A stretch of 64,000 nt of DNA from Nocardia sp. BMG51109 (GCF_000526215.1 NZ_JAFQ01000004.1:6324001-6388000); one strand, 5' to 3'; positions 54,283-63,769 are shown, numbered from the stretch's first letter. Translations and numbers: made by a program. The notes: generated by a model from the letters alone, not told the origin.

Positions 54283-55292
54283 GCAGCCGGCTGTCCACGC
54301 GGTTGTCCCGGCTGCTGAATATGGTGCCGTACTTCCTGGCCAATCCCGGAATCAGCGCCGCCGAGGCCGCCGCGGAACTCGGGGTGACCACCAAACAGCT
54401 GATGAACGACCTGAACCAGCTGTGGATGTGCGGCCTGCCGGGATACGGGCCGGGCGATCTGATCGATCTGTCGTTCTCCGAGGAGAGCATCGAGGTCACC
54501 TTCTCCGCCGGTATCGACCGCCCGCTGCGGCTGACCTCCACCGAGGCGACCGCGATCCTGGTGGGCCTGCGCTCGCTGGCCGATCTGCCGGGCATGGTGG
54601 ATCCCACGGCCGCGCGCTCGGCGATGGCCAAGATCGAGTCGGCGATCGCCGAGGACGCCGAGCGGGTGACCGGCCCGGAACCGCCCGCTCCGGCGGAGGC
54701 CCCGGCGGTCACCACCGTGCGCTCGGCGCTGGCCGCCAACCGCGCGTTGCGGCTGGTGTACTACTCGGCGAGCCGCGACGTGGTGTCCGAGCGGGTGGTC
54801 GACCCGATCCGGATAGTGCTGGTGGACAACAACTCCTATCTCCAGGCCTGGTGCCGCCAGGCGGAGGGGGTGCGGTTGTTCCGGTTCGACCGCATCGAGG
54901 AGGCGGCCGAACTCGACGAGCCCGCCCGGCCGCCCAGCCACGCCACCGACGAGTCGGCGGCGCTGGACCTGTTCTCCGACGACCCCGCGATACCGCTGGC
55001 GCGCTTGCGGATTCACGCCGACTACGGCTGGGTGCTGGACCAGTACCCGATGCACCGGGTGGTGGTGCATCCCGACGGGAGCGCGGAGGCGACGATGCGC
55101 TTCGCCACGCTGGACTGGATGGCGCGGCTGCTGCTGGGCTTCGGTTCGGGGGTGACGGTCCTGGCGCCGGCGGAACTGGTGGCCGCCGTGCGGGACCGGT
55201 CGGATGCCGCGCTGGCCGCCTACGCCGAGCTGGCGGAGTCCGGTGGCGCGGGCTACGAGGAGACGGTGATCGAGGAGGTCGGGCCCGCTTGA
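54279..55292 (+). CDS. pafC: WYL-domain transcriptional activator PafC
   Basis: 337 residues from GTG with GAGGTGAGG upstream. It has the same architecture as PafB: helix-turn-helix (LLNMVPYFLANPGISAAEAAAELGVTTKQLMNDLNQL, read in pieces), WYL core (LRLVYYSASRDVVSERVVDPIRI, NNSYLQAWC, RLFRFDRI) and a C-terminal WCX domain (YPMHRVVVHPDGSAEATMRF). With PafB it activates DNA-repair genes. Its stop overlaps the TTG start of the next gene. Confidence 0.93.
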   Translation: MSSRLSTRLSRLLNMVPYFLANPGISAAEAAAELGVTTKQLMNDLNQLWMCGLPGYGPGDLIDLSFSEESIEVTFSAGIDRPLRLTSTEATAILVGLRSLADLPGMVDPTAARSAMAKIESAIAEDAERVTGPEPPAPAEAPAVTTVRSALAANRALRLVYYSASRDVVSERVVDPIRIVLVDNNSYLQAWCRQAEGVRLFRFDRIEEAAELDEPARPPSHATDESAALDLFSDDPAIPLARLRIHADYGWVLDQYPMHRVVVHPDGSAEATMRFATLDWMARLLLGFGSGVTVLAPAELVAAVRDRSDAALAAYAELAESGGAGYEETVIEEVGPA

Positions 55293-56329
55293 CGTTTCGC
55301 GTGACGGTGCTCGGCGCCGGCAGCATCGGCCTCTTCGTGGGTGGGAAGCTGGCGGCCGCGGGTGCGGAGGTGACCTTCGTCGGCCGGCCGCGGCTGCTCG
55401 ACGAGATCACCGCCTCGGGGCTGCGGCTGACCGATCTGGACGGCGGTGACGACCGGGTGGCCGCGCCGGCGTTCCGCGTGGCGACCGCGCCGGACGACGC
55501 GGGCGCCGCGGATCTGGTGCTGATGACGGTGAAATCCGCGCAGACCGCGTCCGCCGCCGAACAACTCGCCGACCGGATCCGGCCCGGCACCGTGGTGCTG
55601 AGCCTGCAGAACGGGATCGGCAACGACACCGTGATCCGGGAGATCCTGCCGTCGGCCGTGGTGCCGGCCGGCATGGTCATGTTCAATGTCGTGCACCAGG
55701 GCGGCGGCCACTTCCATCGCGGCACCGAGGGCGGCCTGGCCGTCGCCGCCGACCCGGCGCTGGAGCGATTCGTCCCCCTCTTCCGCCGCGCCGGGCTCGA
55801 GCCGGCACGGCATGCCGACCTGCGTCCGGTGCAATGGGCGAAGCTGCTGCTGAATTTGAACAATCCGATCAACGCGCTGTCGGGGCGGCCGCTGCGCGAG
55901 GAGCTGGCCGATCGCGCCTACCGCCGCTGCCTGGCGCTGACCCAGACCGAGGCGCTGGCCGTGATGCGCCGCGCCCGGATCCGCCCGGCCCGCCTGACCC
56001 CGGTACCGCCGGGCCTGATGGCGCGGCTGCTGACCGTGCCGGACGCCGTATTCGGCCGGGTGGCGGGCAGCGTGCTGGCGGTGGATCCGATGGCCCGCTC
56101 GTCGATGGCCGACGATCTGGCGCGGGGCCGCCGCACCGAGATCCGATGGCTGTCGGGGGAGATCGTGCGGCTGGGCGAGATGGTCGCGGCGCCGACCCCG
56201 GTGAACGCCCGCCTGCTGGAGCTGGTCGAGGCCGCCGAGAACGGCGACCCCCGCAGGTGGTCGGGTCCGGAGCTGCTGGCACAGTTGCAGGCGGCGAGTA
56301 CCGCTCGCGCCCCCGCGAACGGGAGCTGA
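55289..56329 (+). CDS. 2-dehydropantoate 2-reductase family protein (ApbA/PanE-like)
   Basis: 346 residues from a TTG overlapping the pafC stop; a GTG at 55301 is an alternative start. The Rossmann motif VTVLGAGSIGLFVGGKLAAAG opens the protein, read with its FVGRP NADP loop. The family motifs LVLMTVKSAQT, SLQNGIGN and QWAKLLLNLNNPINAL (catalytic Lys and Asn) follow, then a helical C-terminal dimer domain. Typical members reduce 2-dehydropantoate in pantothenate synthesis. In M. tuberculosis pafC is followed directly by tatA, so this gene is an insertion in the conserved order. Its true substrate is uncertain. Confidence 0.85.
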   Translation: MTFRVTVLGAGSIGLFVGGKLAAAGAEVTFVGRPRLLDEITASGLRLTDLDGGDDRVAAPAFRVATAPDDAGAADLVLMTVKSAQTASAAEQLADRIRPGTVVLSLQNGIGNDTVIREILPSAVVPAGMVMFNVVHQGGGHFHRGTEGGLAVAADPALERFVPLFRRAGLEPARHADLRPVQWAKLLLNLNNPINALSGRPLREELADRAYRRCLALTQTEALAVMRRARIRPARLTPVPPGLMARLLTVPDAVFGRVAGSVLAVDPMARSSMADDLARGRRTEIRWLSGEIVRLGEMVAAPTPVNARLLELVEAAENGDPRRWSGPELLAQLQAASTARAPANGS

Positions 56330-56356
56330 CTAGCGGGTTCGCGTCGCCGGGTCCGG

Positions 56357-56362
56357 TAATAT
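56357..56362 (+). promoter_or_regulatory. tatA promoter -10 inside a 6-bp dyad
   Basis: TAATAT is flanked by GGTCCG (56350-56355) and CGGACC (56363-56368), an inverted repeat that could be an operator covering the -10. A GGAGG ribosome site follows at 56382. Confidence 0.5.
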
Positions 56363-56392
56363 CGGACCTACCACAGTCTTTGGAGGTAATCG

Positions 56393-56650
56393 ATGGGTTC
56401 ACTCAGCGCGACGCACTGGTTGATCATCGCCCTGGTGGTGCTGGTGCTCTTCGGTGCCAAGCGGCTGCCGGACGCGGCCCGGGGCCTGGGTCGGTCGCTG
56501 CGCATCTTCAAGAGCGAGATGAGCGAGATGCAGTCCGACGGCACCCAGAAGCAGGAGTCGTCGCAGGCCAAGGCCTCGACTCAGGAGCTGCCGCCGGCGC
56601 AGTCGGCCGACCCGGCGCCGAAGGCGAATCCGGAAACGCACAAGGCATAG
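56393..56650 (+). CDS. tatA: Twin-arginine translocase subunit TatA
   Basis: 85 residues: one N-terminal membrane helix ([25 protein letters not shown]) with the FGxKRLP hinge, an amphipathic helix ([11 protein letters not shown]) and an acidic/Gln-rich cytoplasmic tail. It forms the protein-conducting element of the Tat pathway with TatC. The order pafC-(reductase)-tatA-tatC-helY is the conserved mycobacterial arrangement apart from the reductase. Confidence 0.96.
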   Translation: MGSLSATHWLIIALVVLVLFGAKRLPDAARGLGRSLRIFKSEMSEMQSDGTQKQESSQAKASTQELPPAQSADPAPKANPETHKA

Positions 56651-56788
56651 CGGAGTCATCGATCCCGGGATGAGGCGATCATCCCGGGATGAATGCTGTC
56701 GCGCGCAGTGGCCGGAGACCGGCGCCGGCGCGCGGCGGGCGGGCGTGTCCACGTATCGGGCCAGGCGATCAGCGAGGCAGTCACATCC

Positions 56789-57778
56789 ATGCGCATACCG
56801 TTCGACCCCCGGCGCAGCCGGCGCAGGACGAATCCCGACGGCACCATGCCGTTGGTCGAGCACCTGCGTGAGCTGCGTGCGAGGCTGCTCAAGTCGCTGC
56901 TGGCGGTCGCCCTCACCACGATTCTCGGCTTCCTCTGGTACGGGTACGGATTTCTGGGTGTCGAGAGCCTGGGTGACCTCCTGCGCGGCCCGTACTGTTC
57001 GCTGCCGGCGTCGTCGCGGGCCGCGCTGAGCCCGGACGGCGCCTGCCGGTTGCTGGCGACCGCGCCGTTCGAGCAGTTCATGTTGCGTCTCAAGGTGGGC
57101 CTGACCGCGGGCATCGTGATGGCCTGCCCGGTGTGGCTGTATCAGCTGTGGGCGTTCGTCACGCCGGGGCTGTACGCGAAGGAACGCAAGCATGCGATCG
57201 GCTTCGTCGGTGTGGGCGCGGTGCTGTTCGTCGCGGGGGCGGTGCTGGCGTACTGGGTCGTCGCGCACGCGCTGAGCTTCCTGATGGGCATCGGCAGCAA
57301 CGTGCAGATCACGGCGCTGAGCGGTTCGCAGTACTTCGGTTTCATCATCCAGCTTCTGATCATCTTCGGCGTCAGTTTCGAGACGCCGCTGCTGATCGTG
57401 GGGCTGAACATGATCGGCGTGCTGAGCTACGAGAAGCTCAAGAAGTGGCGCCGCGGGCTGATCTTCGGCCTGTTCGTGTTCGCCGCGATCGTCACCCCGC
57501 AGGACCCGTTCTCGATGCTGGCGCTGGCGGGGGCGCTGACGGTGCTGTTCGAGGTGGCGGTGCAGATCGCCCGGCTCAACGACAGGCGGCGCGCCCGCAA
57601 GCACGAGGACTGGAGTTCGCTGTCCGACGACGAGGCCTCGCCGCTGGACGACCGGCCGGTCGATGTCGGCGGCAGCACGCCGGTCGACGCGCCCGAACCG
57701 GTGCCCGCCGCCGGGCCGGTCGGCGCCCGGCCGGAGAAAACGCCGCGCCCGGTGTCGGACTACTCCGATACCCTCTGA
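56789..57778 (+). CDS. tatC: Sec-independent protein translocase subunit TatC
   Basis: 329 residues from the ATG giving [30 protein letters not shown], read in pieces; upstream GTG codons in frame are possible starts. It has six transmembrane segments. The conserved N-terminal HLRELRARL and the loop [15 protein letters not shown] are the signal-peptide docking sites, and [25 protein letters not shown] is typical of the fifth and sixth helices. The C-terminal 80 residues are a charged, low-complexity cytoplasmic tail. TatC recognises the twin-arginine signal. Confidence 0.95.
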   Translation: MRIPFDPRRSRRRTNPDGTMPLVEHLRELRARLLKSLLAVALTTILGFLWYGYGFLGVESLGDLLRGPYCSLPASSRAALSPDGACRLLATAPFEQFMLRLKVGLTAGIVMACPVWLYQLWAFVTPGLYAKERKHAIGFVGVGAVLFVAGAVLAYWVVAHALSFLMGIGSNVQITALSGSQYFGFIIQLLIIFGVSFETPLLIVGLNMIGVLSYEKLKKWRRGLIFGLFVFAAIVTPQDPFSMLALAGALTVLFEVAVQIARLNDRRRARKHEDWSSLSDDEASPLDDRPVDVGGSTPVDAPEPVPAAGPVGARPEKTPRPVSDYSDTL

Positions 57779-57781
57779 CAG

Positions 57782-60478
57782 GTGGCACCTAGGTCGCTGA
57801 CTGGCGAACTCACGGCATTCGCCGGCGAACTCACCTTCACTCTCGATCCGTTCCAGCGGCAGGCGTGCGAGGCCCTCGAGGGCGGGCACAGTGTCCTGGT
57901 GTGCGCACCCACCGGCGCCGGCAAGACCGTGGTCGGCGAGTTCGCGGTGCATCTGGCCCTGGCGGCGGGCGGCAAGTGCTTCTACACCACGCCGATCAAG
58001 GCGCTGTCGAATCAGAAGTACGCGGATCTGGTCGAACGCTACGGCCGCGCGTCGGTGGGTTTGCTGACCGGCGACCAGTCGGTGAATCCGGGCGCCTCGG
58101 TCGTGGTGATGACCACCGAGGTGCTGCGCAACATGCTGTACGCGAGTTCGGATGCCCTCCAGGGACTTTCGTACGTCGTGATGGACGAGGTGCACTACCT
58201 GGCCGACCGCTTCCGCGGCGCGGTGTGGGAGGAGGTCATCCTGCACCTGCCGCCCGACGTGCGGCTGGTCAGCCTGTCGGCGACGGTGAGCAACGCCGAG
58301 GAGTTCGGCGCCTGGATGGAGACGGTGCGCGGCGACACCGCGGTGATCGTCGACGAGACCAGGCCGGTTCCGCTGTGGCAGCACGTGCTGGTGGGCCGGC
58401 GGATGTTCGATCTGTTCGATCAGAAGTCCAGCGAGCGGAAGGTGGTGGTGGACGAGGATCTGGTCCGCTACATCAAGCACCGCGAGGAAGCCGACCGGAT
58501 GAACGGCTCGAACGGTGGCCCGCGCGGCCGGGGCGGTCCGCGGCGCTACTACCGCCCGCTGCCGCGCCCGGAGATGCTGGCCGTGCTCGACCGGGAGGGG
58601 CTGCTTCCGGCGATCACGTTCATCTTCAGCCGCGCCGGGTGCGACGGGGCGCTGGCGCAGTGCGTGCGGTCGCGCCTGGATCTGAGCCGCGACGGCGACC
58701 ACGAGGTGATCGACGAGATCATCGACAAGCACACCGGCGATCTGCCGCGCACGGATCTGGAGGTGCTGGGCTTCTGGGAGTGGCGCGAGGCGCTGCACCG
58801 CGGGCTGGCCGCGCACCATGCGGGCATGCTGCCCGCCTTCCGGCACACCGTCGAGGACCTGTTCGTGCGCGGAATGGTGCGGTCGGTCTTCGCCACCGAG
58901 ACGCTGGCCCTGGGCATCAACATGCCCGCGCGCACGGTGGTGCTGGAGCGGCTGGTGAAGTTCAACGGCGAGACCCACGCCGAACTGACCCCCGGCGAGT
59001 ACACCCAGCTGACCGGCCGGGCGGGGCGGCGCGGAATCGACGTCGAGGGGCATGCGGTGGTGGTCTGGCATCCCGACGTCGACACCAGCGCGGTCGCGGG
59101 GCTCGCCTCCACCCGGACCTATCCGCTGCGCAGCTCGTTCCGGCCGGGCTACAACATGTCGATCAACCTGATCGACCGGACGGGCGCACAGGCGTCGCGG
59201 GCGCTGCTGGAGCGCTCGTTCGCGCAGTTCCAGGCCGATCGGTCGGTGGTGGGTCTGGTCCGCGGCATCGAGCGCAACGAGGGGCAACTACGCAAGCTGC
59301 GCTCGCAGATCGGGGACGAGGGCTTCCTCGAATATCTGTCGCTGCGGGAGCGGGTGAAGCAGCGCGAGCGCGATCTGGAACGGCAGGGGCGGGCCGATCG
59401 GAGGGGCGCCGCGGTCGCGTCGCTGACCGCGCTGCGCCGGGGTGATGTGGTGGCCATTCCGTCCGGCCGCCGCCAGGGCCTGGCCGTCATCCTGGAACCC
59501 GATGCCTCGCCCGGCGATCCGCGTCCGCTGGTGCTGACCGAGGACAAGTGGGCGGGCCGGGTCTCGGCGGCCGACTTCCCGACCCCGGCGCAGCCGCTGG
59601 GGCGGATGCGGCTGCCGCGCCACGTCGACCATCGCACCGCGCGCACCCGCCGCGATCTGGCCTCGGCGTTGCGCAGCACCGGTATCAGCGCGCCGGGCCG
59701 GCAGCGCCGCGGTTCCCGTTCCAAGGCGGCCGACGACCGGGAACTGCAGAATCTGCGGCGGGCGCTGCGCTCGCATCCGGCCCACACCCGGCCCGACCGG
59801 GAACAGCTGGCGCGCACCGGCGAACGCTACAACCGGCTGGAGCGCGAGACGGAATCCATGCGGCACAAGGTCGCGGCCACCACGAATTCGCTGGCCCGCA
59901 CCTTCGACCGGATCGTCGGGCTGCTGGAGGAGCGCGGATACGTCGACGGCGGCGAGGTGACCGCCGAGGGCCGGCGTCTCGCGCGCATCTACACCGAGGC
60001 CGATCTCGTTGTCGCCGAGAGCCTTCGGCTGGGTCTGTGGCGGGGGCTCGGCGCCGCCGAGCTGGCGGCGGTCGTGTCGACCCTGGTGTACGAGTCCCGG
60101 CAGGACACGGGCGGCTATCTCGGCGCGGCCGGGCCCACGGCGCCGATCCGGCGGGCCATCGGGGCGACGGTCGGTGTGTGGAGCGAGCTGCGCACCGACG
60201 AGGCACGGCACAAGCTGGTGCCGACCCGCGAACCCGACCTCGGATTCGTTACCGGGGTGTACAAGTGGGCCCGCGGCGACGGGCTGGCGGAATCCCTCCT
60301 CGCCAGTGGTGAGCAGGGGGATCCACTGTCGGCGGGCGATTTCGTGCGCTGGTGCCGGCAGGTGATCGACCTGCTCGACCAGATCCATCAGACCGCCGAC
60401 GACGCGGAGGTCGCCGGCACGGCGGCGAAGGCGGTGAAGGCGATCCGCCGGGGCGTGGTCGCCGTGGATGCCGCGTAG
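57782..60478 (+). CDS. helY: DEAD/DExH-box RNA/DNA helicase HelY (Ski2/Mtr4-like)
   Basis: 898 residues from GTG, 3 bp after the tatC stop. Superfamily 2 motifs are in order: Q-like FTLDPFQRQA, Walker A APTGAGKT (motif I), TPIKALSNQKY (Ia), VVMDEVHYL (II, DEVH), LSATVSN (III), FIFSRAGCD (IV), TLALGINMPAR (V) and LTGRAGRRGID (VI). The C-terminal 400 residues form an accessory arch with a DSHCT-like helical domain. Members unwind structured RNA or DNA. Co-transcription with tatAC is conserved in actinobacteria although no functional link is known. Confidence 0.95.
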   Translation: MAPRSLTGELTAFAGELTFTLDPFQRQACEALEGGHSVLVCAPTGAGKTVVGEFAVHLALAAGGKCFYTTPIKALSNQKYADLVERYGRASVGLLTGDQSVNPGASVVVMTTEVLRNMLYASSDALQGLSYVVMDEVHYLADRFRGAVWEEVILHLPPDVRLVSLSATVSNAEEFGAWMETVRGDTAVIVDETRPVPLWQHVLVGRRMFDLFDQKSSERKVVVDEDLVRYIKHREEADRMNGSNGGPRGRGGPRRYYRPLPRPEMLAVLDREGLLPAITFIFSRAGCDGALAQCVRSRLDLSRDGDHEVIDEIIDKHTGDLPRTDLEVLGFWEWREALHRGLAAHHAGMLPAFRHTVEDLFVRGMVRSVFATETLALGINMPARTVVLERLVKFNGETHAELTPGEYTQLTGRAGRRGIDVEGHAVVVWHPDVDTSAVAGLASTRTYPLRSSFRPGYNMSINLIDRTGAQASRALLERSFAQFQADRSVVGLVRGIERNEGQLRKLRSQIGDEGFLEYLSLRERVKQRERDLERQGRADRRGAAVASLTALRRGDVVAIPSGRRQGLAVILEPDASPGDPRPLVLTEDKWAGRVSAADFPTPAQPLGRMRLPRHVDHRTARTRRDLASALRSTGISAPGRQRRGSRSKAADDRELQNLRRALRSHPAHTRPDREQLARTGERYNRLERETESMRHKVAATTNSLARTFDRIVGLLEERGYVDGGEVTAEGRRLARIYTEADLVVAESLRLGLWRGLGAAELAAVVSTLVYESRQDTGGYLGAAGPTAPIRRAIGATVGVWSELRTDEARHKLVPTREPDLGFVTGVYKWARGDGLAESLLASGEQGDPLSAGDFVRWCRQVIDLLDQIHQTADDAEVAGTAAKAVKAIRRGVVAVDAA

Positions 60479-60659
60479 GCCGGAGTATGCGATCCGCCGG
60501 TGATGAGGGAGGATCGGCGGACACCTGCGTGAACGACGGCAATCCGGACGGGGCGCGAGCGACTGTGATTGGATGCTTGCAGTACCGACCGTGGTGAGTG
60601 CCCTTCTTCTCACGCGGGGGGCAAGTGTGTGTACGACGAGTGCGAGTGGAGGCAGGCAG

Positions 60660-61466
60660 ATGAGCGGCCCGTATGGACCGAGCGACACCCCTGGTCCAGG
60701 GGAGGGACGCCCGAACGATCCGACCCAGCAGTGGGGCGGTCAGCCACCGGAGCCGGCCGGTCCCACTCAGCAGTGGGGCGGTCAGCCGCCCGAATCGGCG
60801 GGGCCCACTCAGCAGTGGGGCGGCCAGCAGCCCGGTGGTGCCGCACAGCCCACGCAGCAGTGGGGTGGCCAGCAGGGCGGCGGCCAGCAGTGGGGCCAGC
60901 CGCCGCAGGGCGGTCAGCAGTGGGGGCAGCCGCAGCAGCCGCAATGGGGCCAGCAGAGCCAGCCGTCGTGGCCGCAGCAGCCGCCGCAGCAGGCCTGGGA
61001 GCCTACTCAGCAGCAGTGGAACCAGCCGCCGCAGCCGGGCCAGCCGCAGCCCGGTCAGCAGTGGGGGCAGCCGCAGCCGGGGCAGCAGTGGGGGCAGCCG
61101 CAGCAGCCCGGTCAGCAGCAGTGGGGCCAGCAGCCGCTGCAGACCACCGGCGGCGGGAAATCCAAGAAGGGCCTGTTCATCGGCGGTGCCGTGCTGGTGG
61201 TCGTGATCGTGGTGGGCGCCGTGCTGGGTTTCGTGTTCCTGTCCAGCGACAAGCTCGACAACAAGGCCGTGCAGGATGGCGTGCAGAAGGTGCTGAAGGA
61301 TTCCTACGGCATCGATGACGTGCAGAACGTGAGCTGCGCGGGCGACCACAAGGTGGAGGTCGGCAACGCCTTCGATTGCGATCTGAACGTCGGCGGCGAG
61401 AAGAAGAAGGTGACGGTCAAGGTCACGAAGGACGACGGCACCTACGAGGTAGGCCGCCCGAACTGA
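60660..61466 (+). CDS. DUF4333-domain membrane-anchored protein with QQWG repeats
   Basis: 268 residues; GGAGG seven bases before the ATG. Residues 1-165 are a low-complexity Gln/Pro/Gly/Trp domain with more than a dozen TQQWGGQ, QQWGQP or similar units. A single transmembrane helix (GLFIGGAVLVVVIVVGAVLGFVFL) follows. The C-terminal 75 residues match the DUF4333 extracytoplasmic domain: VQKVLKDSYGIDDVQNVSCAGDHKVEVGNAFDCDL, read in pieces, with two Cys likely disulphide-bonded. Topology predicts an intracellular disordered repeat tail and an external small domain. The repeat DNA shows slippage-type variation. Function is unknown. Confidence 0.85.
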   Translation: MSGPYGPSDTPGPGEGRPNDPTQQWGGQPPEPAGPTQQWGGQPPESAGPTQQWGGQQPGGAAQPTQQWGGQQGGGQQWGQPPQGGQQWGQPQQPQWGQQSQPSWPQQPPQQAWEPTQQQWNQPPQPGQPQPGQQWGQPQPGQQWGQPQQPGQQQWGQQPLQTTGGGKSKKGLFIGGAVLVVVIVVGAVLGFVFLSSDKLDNKAVQDGVQKVLKDSYGIDDVQNVSCAGDHKVEVGNAFDCDLNVGGEKKKVTVKVTKDDGTYEVGRPN

Positions 61467-61480
61467 GCGCCGGCCCGCGG

Positions 61481-62044
61481 GTGCGGGGTGCGCTGCCGTA
61501 TCCGGATCCGCCGCTGTCCGATGGCGTGGTGCTGCTGCGTCCCTGGCGCGAGTCGGATCTGGGACAGCGGTTCGCGGGTTTCTCGGATCCGCTGTGCCTG
61601 CGATTCTCCTGGCCCCTCGTCAGGCCGCTGACGGAGGCGGATGTGGTTGCCCGGTTCGCCGCGGAGGAATTCGCGCGCGAAGGCGGCCACGAACTGTCGC
61701 TGGCGGTGGCGGACGCCGGGGACCCCGACCGGGTGTGGGGCGGAACCTCGGTGTACGACACGGGTTTCGACGAGGGCCGCGCGGGGATCGGTTACTGGCT
61801 GACGGCGGCGGCGCGTGGCCGTGGTGTGGCAAGCCGCACGGTCCGGCTGCTGGCGGGATGGTCGTTCGCTCGGTTGTCGGTGCAGCGGCTGGAGCTGACC
61901 TGTGCGCCGGACAATACGGCGTCCCAGCGCGTCGCCGAGCGGTGCGGATTCGTCCGGGAAGGTGTACTGCGCGCGCACCTGCCCTTCCGGGGTAGGCGCC
62001 GAGATTCGGTGCTGTACAGCCTGCTACCGGGCGATCCAGTCTGA
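61481..62044 (+). CDS. GNAT-family N-acetyltransferase (RimJ/RimL type)
   Basis: 187 residues from GTG (VRGALPYPDPPLSDGVVLLRPW), 14 bp after the DUF4333 gene. Family landmarks: LRPWRESDLGQRF at the N-terminus, GIGYWLTAAARGRGVASRTVRLLAGWSF with the acetyl-CoA loop RGRGVA, and LELTCAPDNTASQRVAERCGFVREGVLR, read in pieces, then the C-terminal LYSLLPGDP. It resembles enzymes that acetylate protein N-termini or small amines. The target is unknown. Confidence 0.88.
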   Translation: MRGALPYPDPPLSDGVVLLRPWRESDLGQRFAGFSDPLCLRFSWPLVRPLTEADVVARFAAEEFAREGGHELSLAVADAGDPDRVWGGTSVYDTGFDEGRAGIGYWLTAAARGRGVASRTVRLLAGWSFARLSVQRLELTCAPDNTASQRVAERCGFVREGVLRAHLPFRGRRRDSVLYSLLPGDPV

Positions 62045-62533
62045 CGCGGGCTGCCCGCGTGTTGTTTCGACGGGGGTGCGCGAAGGGGCTCGGCGAGACA
62101 TGTCGACGTGGTGACAGAGCGAATCCTGTGCTCGCGCTTGCCCTCTCGATTTCCGGCGCGGCGCGCTGCCGGTGCGCACGCGACGGTCCGGCTGCCGGCG
62201 GGATGGTGGGCGGCCGATGGCGGGGCGCCGTCGGTGCTGCGAGCGGGTGCTCCTCTGCGAACCGGCGCCCTCATATGGGTCTCACGCCCCCTGGGGGCGC
62301 TCGGCGGGTTCGGTGTTGCGGGACGTGGCGAGCGGGTGCTCCTCTGAGGTCGGCGCCGTCATGTCGGTCTGATACCCCAGGGCAGTCGGCGGGGCTGCCG
62401 TGTCGCGGGAAGCGGCGCGCGTGATGGTGGGCACCACGTTCGTAACCTGCCTGAGGAGGGGCCGACGGGGCTCACCGGCCTTGGGATCACCGGTGGTCAC
62501 ACGGGCCGACAGGGCTCGTGCGATGTTCGGTGG
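62045..62533. other. Intergenic region between the GNAT gene and the exonuclease, with an imperfect repeat
   Basis: About 490 bp without a recognisable gene on either strand. Two imperfect copies of about 89 bp lie at 62239-62416. No T-rich terminator was identified for the two convergent genes. Confidence 0.5.
62239..62416. repeat. Two imperfect direct repeats of about 89 bp
   Basis: GCGAGCGGGTGCTCCTCTG occurs at 62239 and 62328. It is followed in both copies by related sequence (CGGCGCC, then TCATATGGG or TCATGTCGG, then a G/C-rich stretch ending TGTTGCGGGA or TGTCGCGGGA). The copies have diverged. Confidence 0.55.
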
Positions 62534-63526
62534 TCAGGTGCGGGCGGATCCCAGGGCGGAAATCAGGCGCTTGACGGGGCTTTCGGCGTTGTAGGCGGCG
62601 GCGAGAGCGTGCAGGCCGTCCGGGTCGGCCGGGACCGCGGGGAGCAGGTCGGGGCGGGACAGGTGGACGTCGGCGTCGCGGACGACCCGGACGACCGGGG
62701 CGGCGGCCTTCAGGTAGTCGTCGGCGGCGCGGAGCTTGGCCCGAACGCCCTGGGCCAGATCGGAATTCGGGTCGTGCACGGCGGCGACGAGGGCTTCCAG
62801 GCTGCCGAAGCGGGAGATCAGGGTCGCGGCGGACTTGTCGCCGATGCCCGCGACACCGGGCAGGCCGTCGGAGGCGTCGCCGCGCAGCGTGGCCATGTCG
62901 GCATAGGCGGCGCCCGCGTTTTGTTGCGGCACACCGTATTTGGCCGACACCTCGGCCGGGCCGAACAACTCGGCCTTGGCGAGGCCGCGGCCCACGTAGA
63001 AGACCCGCACCGGCGGTGCCGGCTCGTCGCGGACCAGTTGCAGCAGATCGCGATCGCCGCTCACGACGATCGTTTCGTGCGTGCTCTCCCGCGTGGCGAG
63101 GGTGCCGAGGACGTCGTCGGCCTCCAGGCCCTCGGCGCCCGCGGTCGCGATGCCCGCCGCCGCCAGCAGCGACAAGATCATGTCCACCTGGGGAGTCAGC
63201 GTGTCGGGGACCTCCTCGGTGTCCGGTTCGCCGGCCGCACCGGCGGGGCCCGATCCCGCCGCGCCCGCATCGGCCAGGCGATGGGCCTTGTAGGACGGCA
63301 CCAGCTGCACACGGAACCGCGGCCGCCAATCCAGATCGAGGCAGACCACCAGCCGCTCCGGGGCGTGCCGGGTGATCAGCGACGAGACCATGTCGGTGAA
63401 CCCGCGCAGCGCGTTGACCGGTTGCCCGTCGGGCGCGGTGATCTTCTCGGGGATGGCATGGAAGGCCCGGAACCACAGGCTGGCCCCGTCGAGCAGCAGC
63501 AGGGGACCGGCGGCAGGTGAGCTCAT
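62534..63526 (-). CDS. 5'-3' exonuclease (PolI N-terminal-like, flap nuclease family)
   Basis: 330 residues from ATG. The FEN-type nuclease is complete: [42 protein letters not shown] (read in pieces), the acidic metal site [14 protein letters not shown] and [12 protein letters not shown], then the helix-hairpin-helix [25 protein letters not shown]. It corresponds to the stand-alone exonuclease next to pepE in M. tuberculosis. It processes 5' flaps or RNA primers. It has a leaderless promoter. Confidence 0.92.
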   Translation of the reverse strand: MSSPAAGPLLLLDGASLWFRAFHAIPEKITAPDGQPVNALRGFTDMVSSLITRHAPERLVVCLDLDWRPRFRVQLVPSYKAHRLADAGAAGSGPAGAAGEPDTEEVPDTLTPQVDMILSLLAAAGIATAGAEGLEADDVLGTLATRESTHETIVVSGDRDLLQLVRDEPAPPVRVFYVGRGLAKAELFGPAEVSAKYGVPQQNAGAAYADMATLRGDASDGLPGVAGIGDKSAATLISRFGSLEALVAAVHDPNSDLAQGVRAKLRAADDYLKAAAPVVRVVRDADVHLSRPDLLPAVPADPDGLHALAAAYNAESPVKRLISALGSART

Positions 63527-63533
63527 GACCGAG

Positions 63534-63539
63534 ACGCTA
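63534..63539 (-). promoter_or_regulatory. -10 box of a leaderless promoter for the exonuclease gene
   Basis: On the minus strand TAGCGT is followed by exactly 7 nt and the ATG. No Shine-Dalgarno sequence is present. Confidence 0.55.
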
Positions 63540-63612
63540 GCCGATCCGCCCGACAGATCCGCCGCGATGCCGCCGGAGTGCCGCCCCGGCGGCGGGACGC
63601 CGTCGGGGCGCT

Positions 63613-63752
63613 GCCGTACGGTACGGCCCCCGACCGGTGCCGTACGGTACGGCCCCCGACCGGTGCCGCACGGTACGGCCCCCGACCGGTGCCGCACGGT
63701 GACTGCCTCTGGAACGGTGCCGCACGGCACGGCCGCCGGAACAGTGGCGCAC
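63613..63752. repeat. Array of 15-bp palindromes at 26-28-bp spacing
   Basis: GCCGTACGGTACGGC, a perfect dyad, occurs at 63613 and 63639. GCCGCACGGTACGGC follows at 63665, a half-degenerate copy at 63691, and GCCGCACGGCACGGC at 63719, with a decayed sixth copy near 63746. The first three are joined by the same CCCCGACCGGT-type spacer, giving a 26-bp tandem unit. The array lies between the divergent exonuclease and peptidase promoters. Confidence 0.8.
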
Positions 63753-63769
63753 GGCATCATGGCCCCGGG

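Noticed and set aside
52088..54739. Minus-strand frame of about 880 codons antisense to pafA-pafC
   Set aside because: Mirror-frame artefact of high-GC coding DNA, overlapping three well-supported genes.
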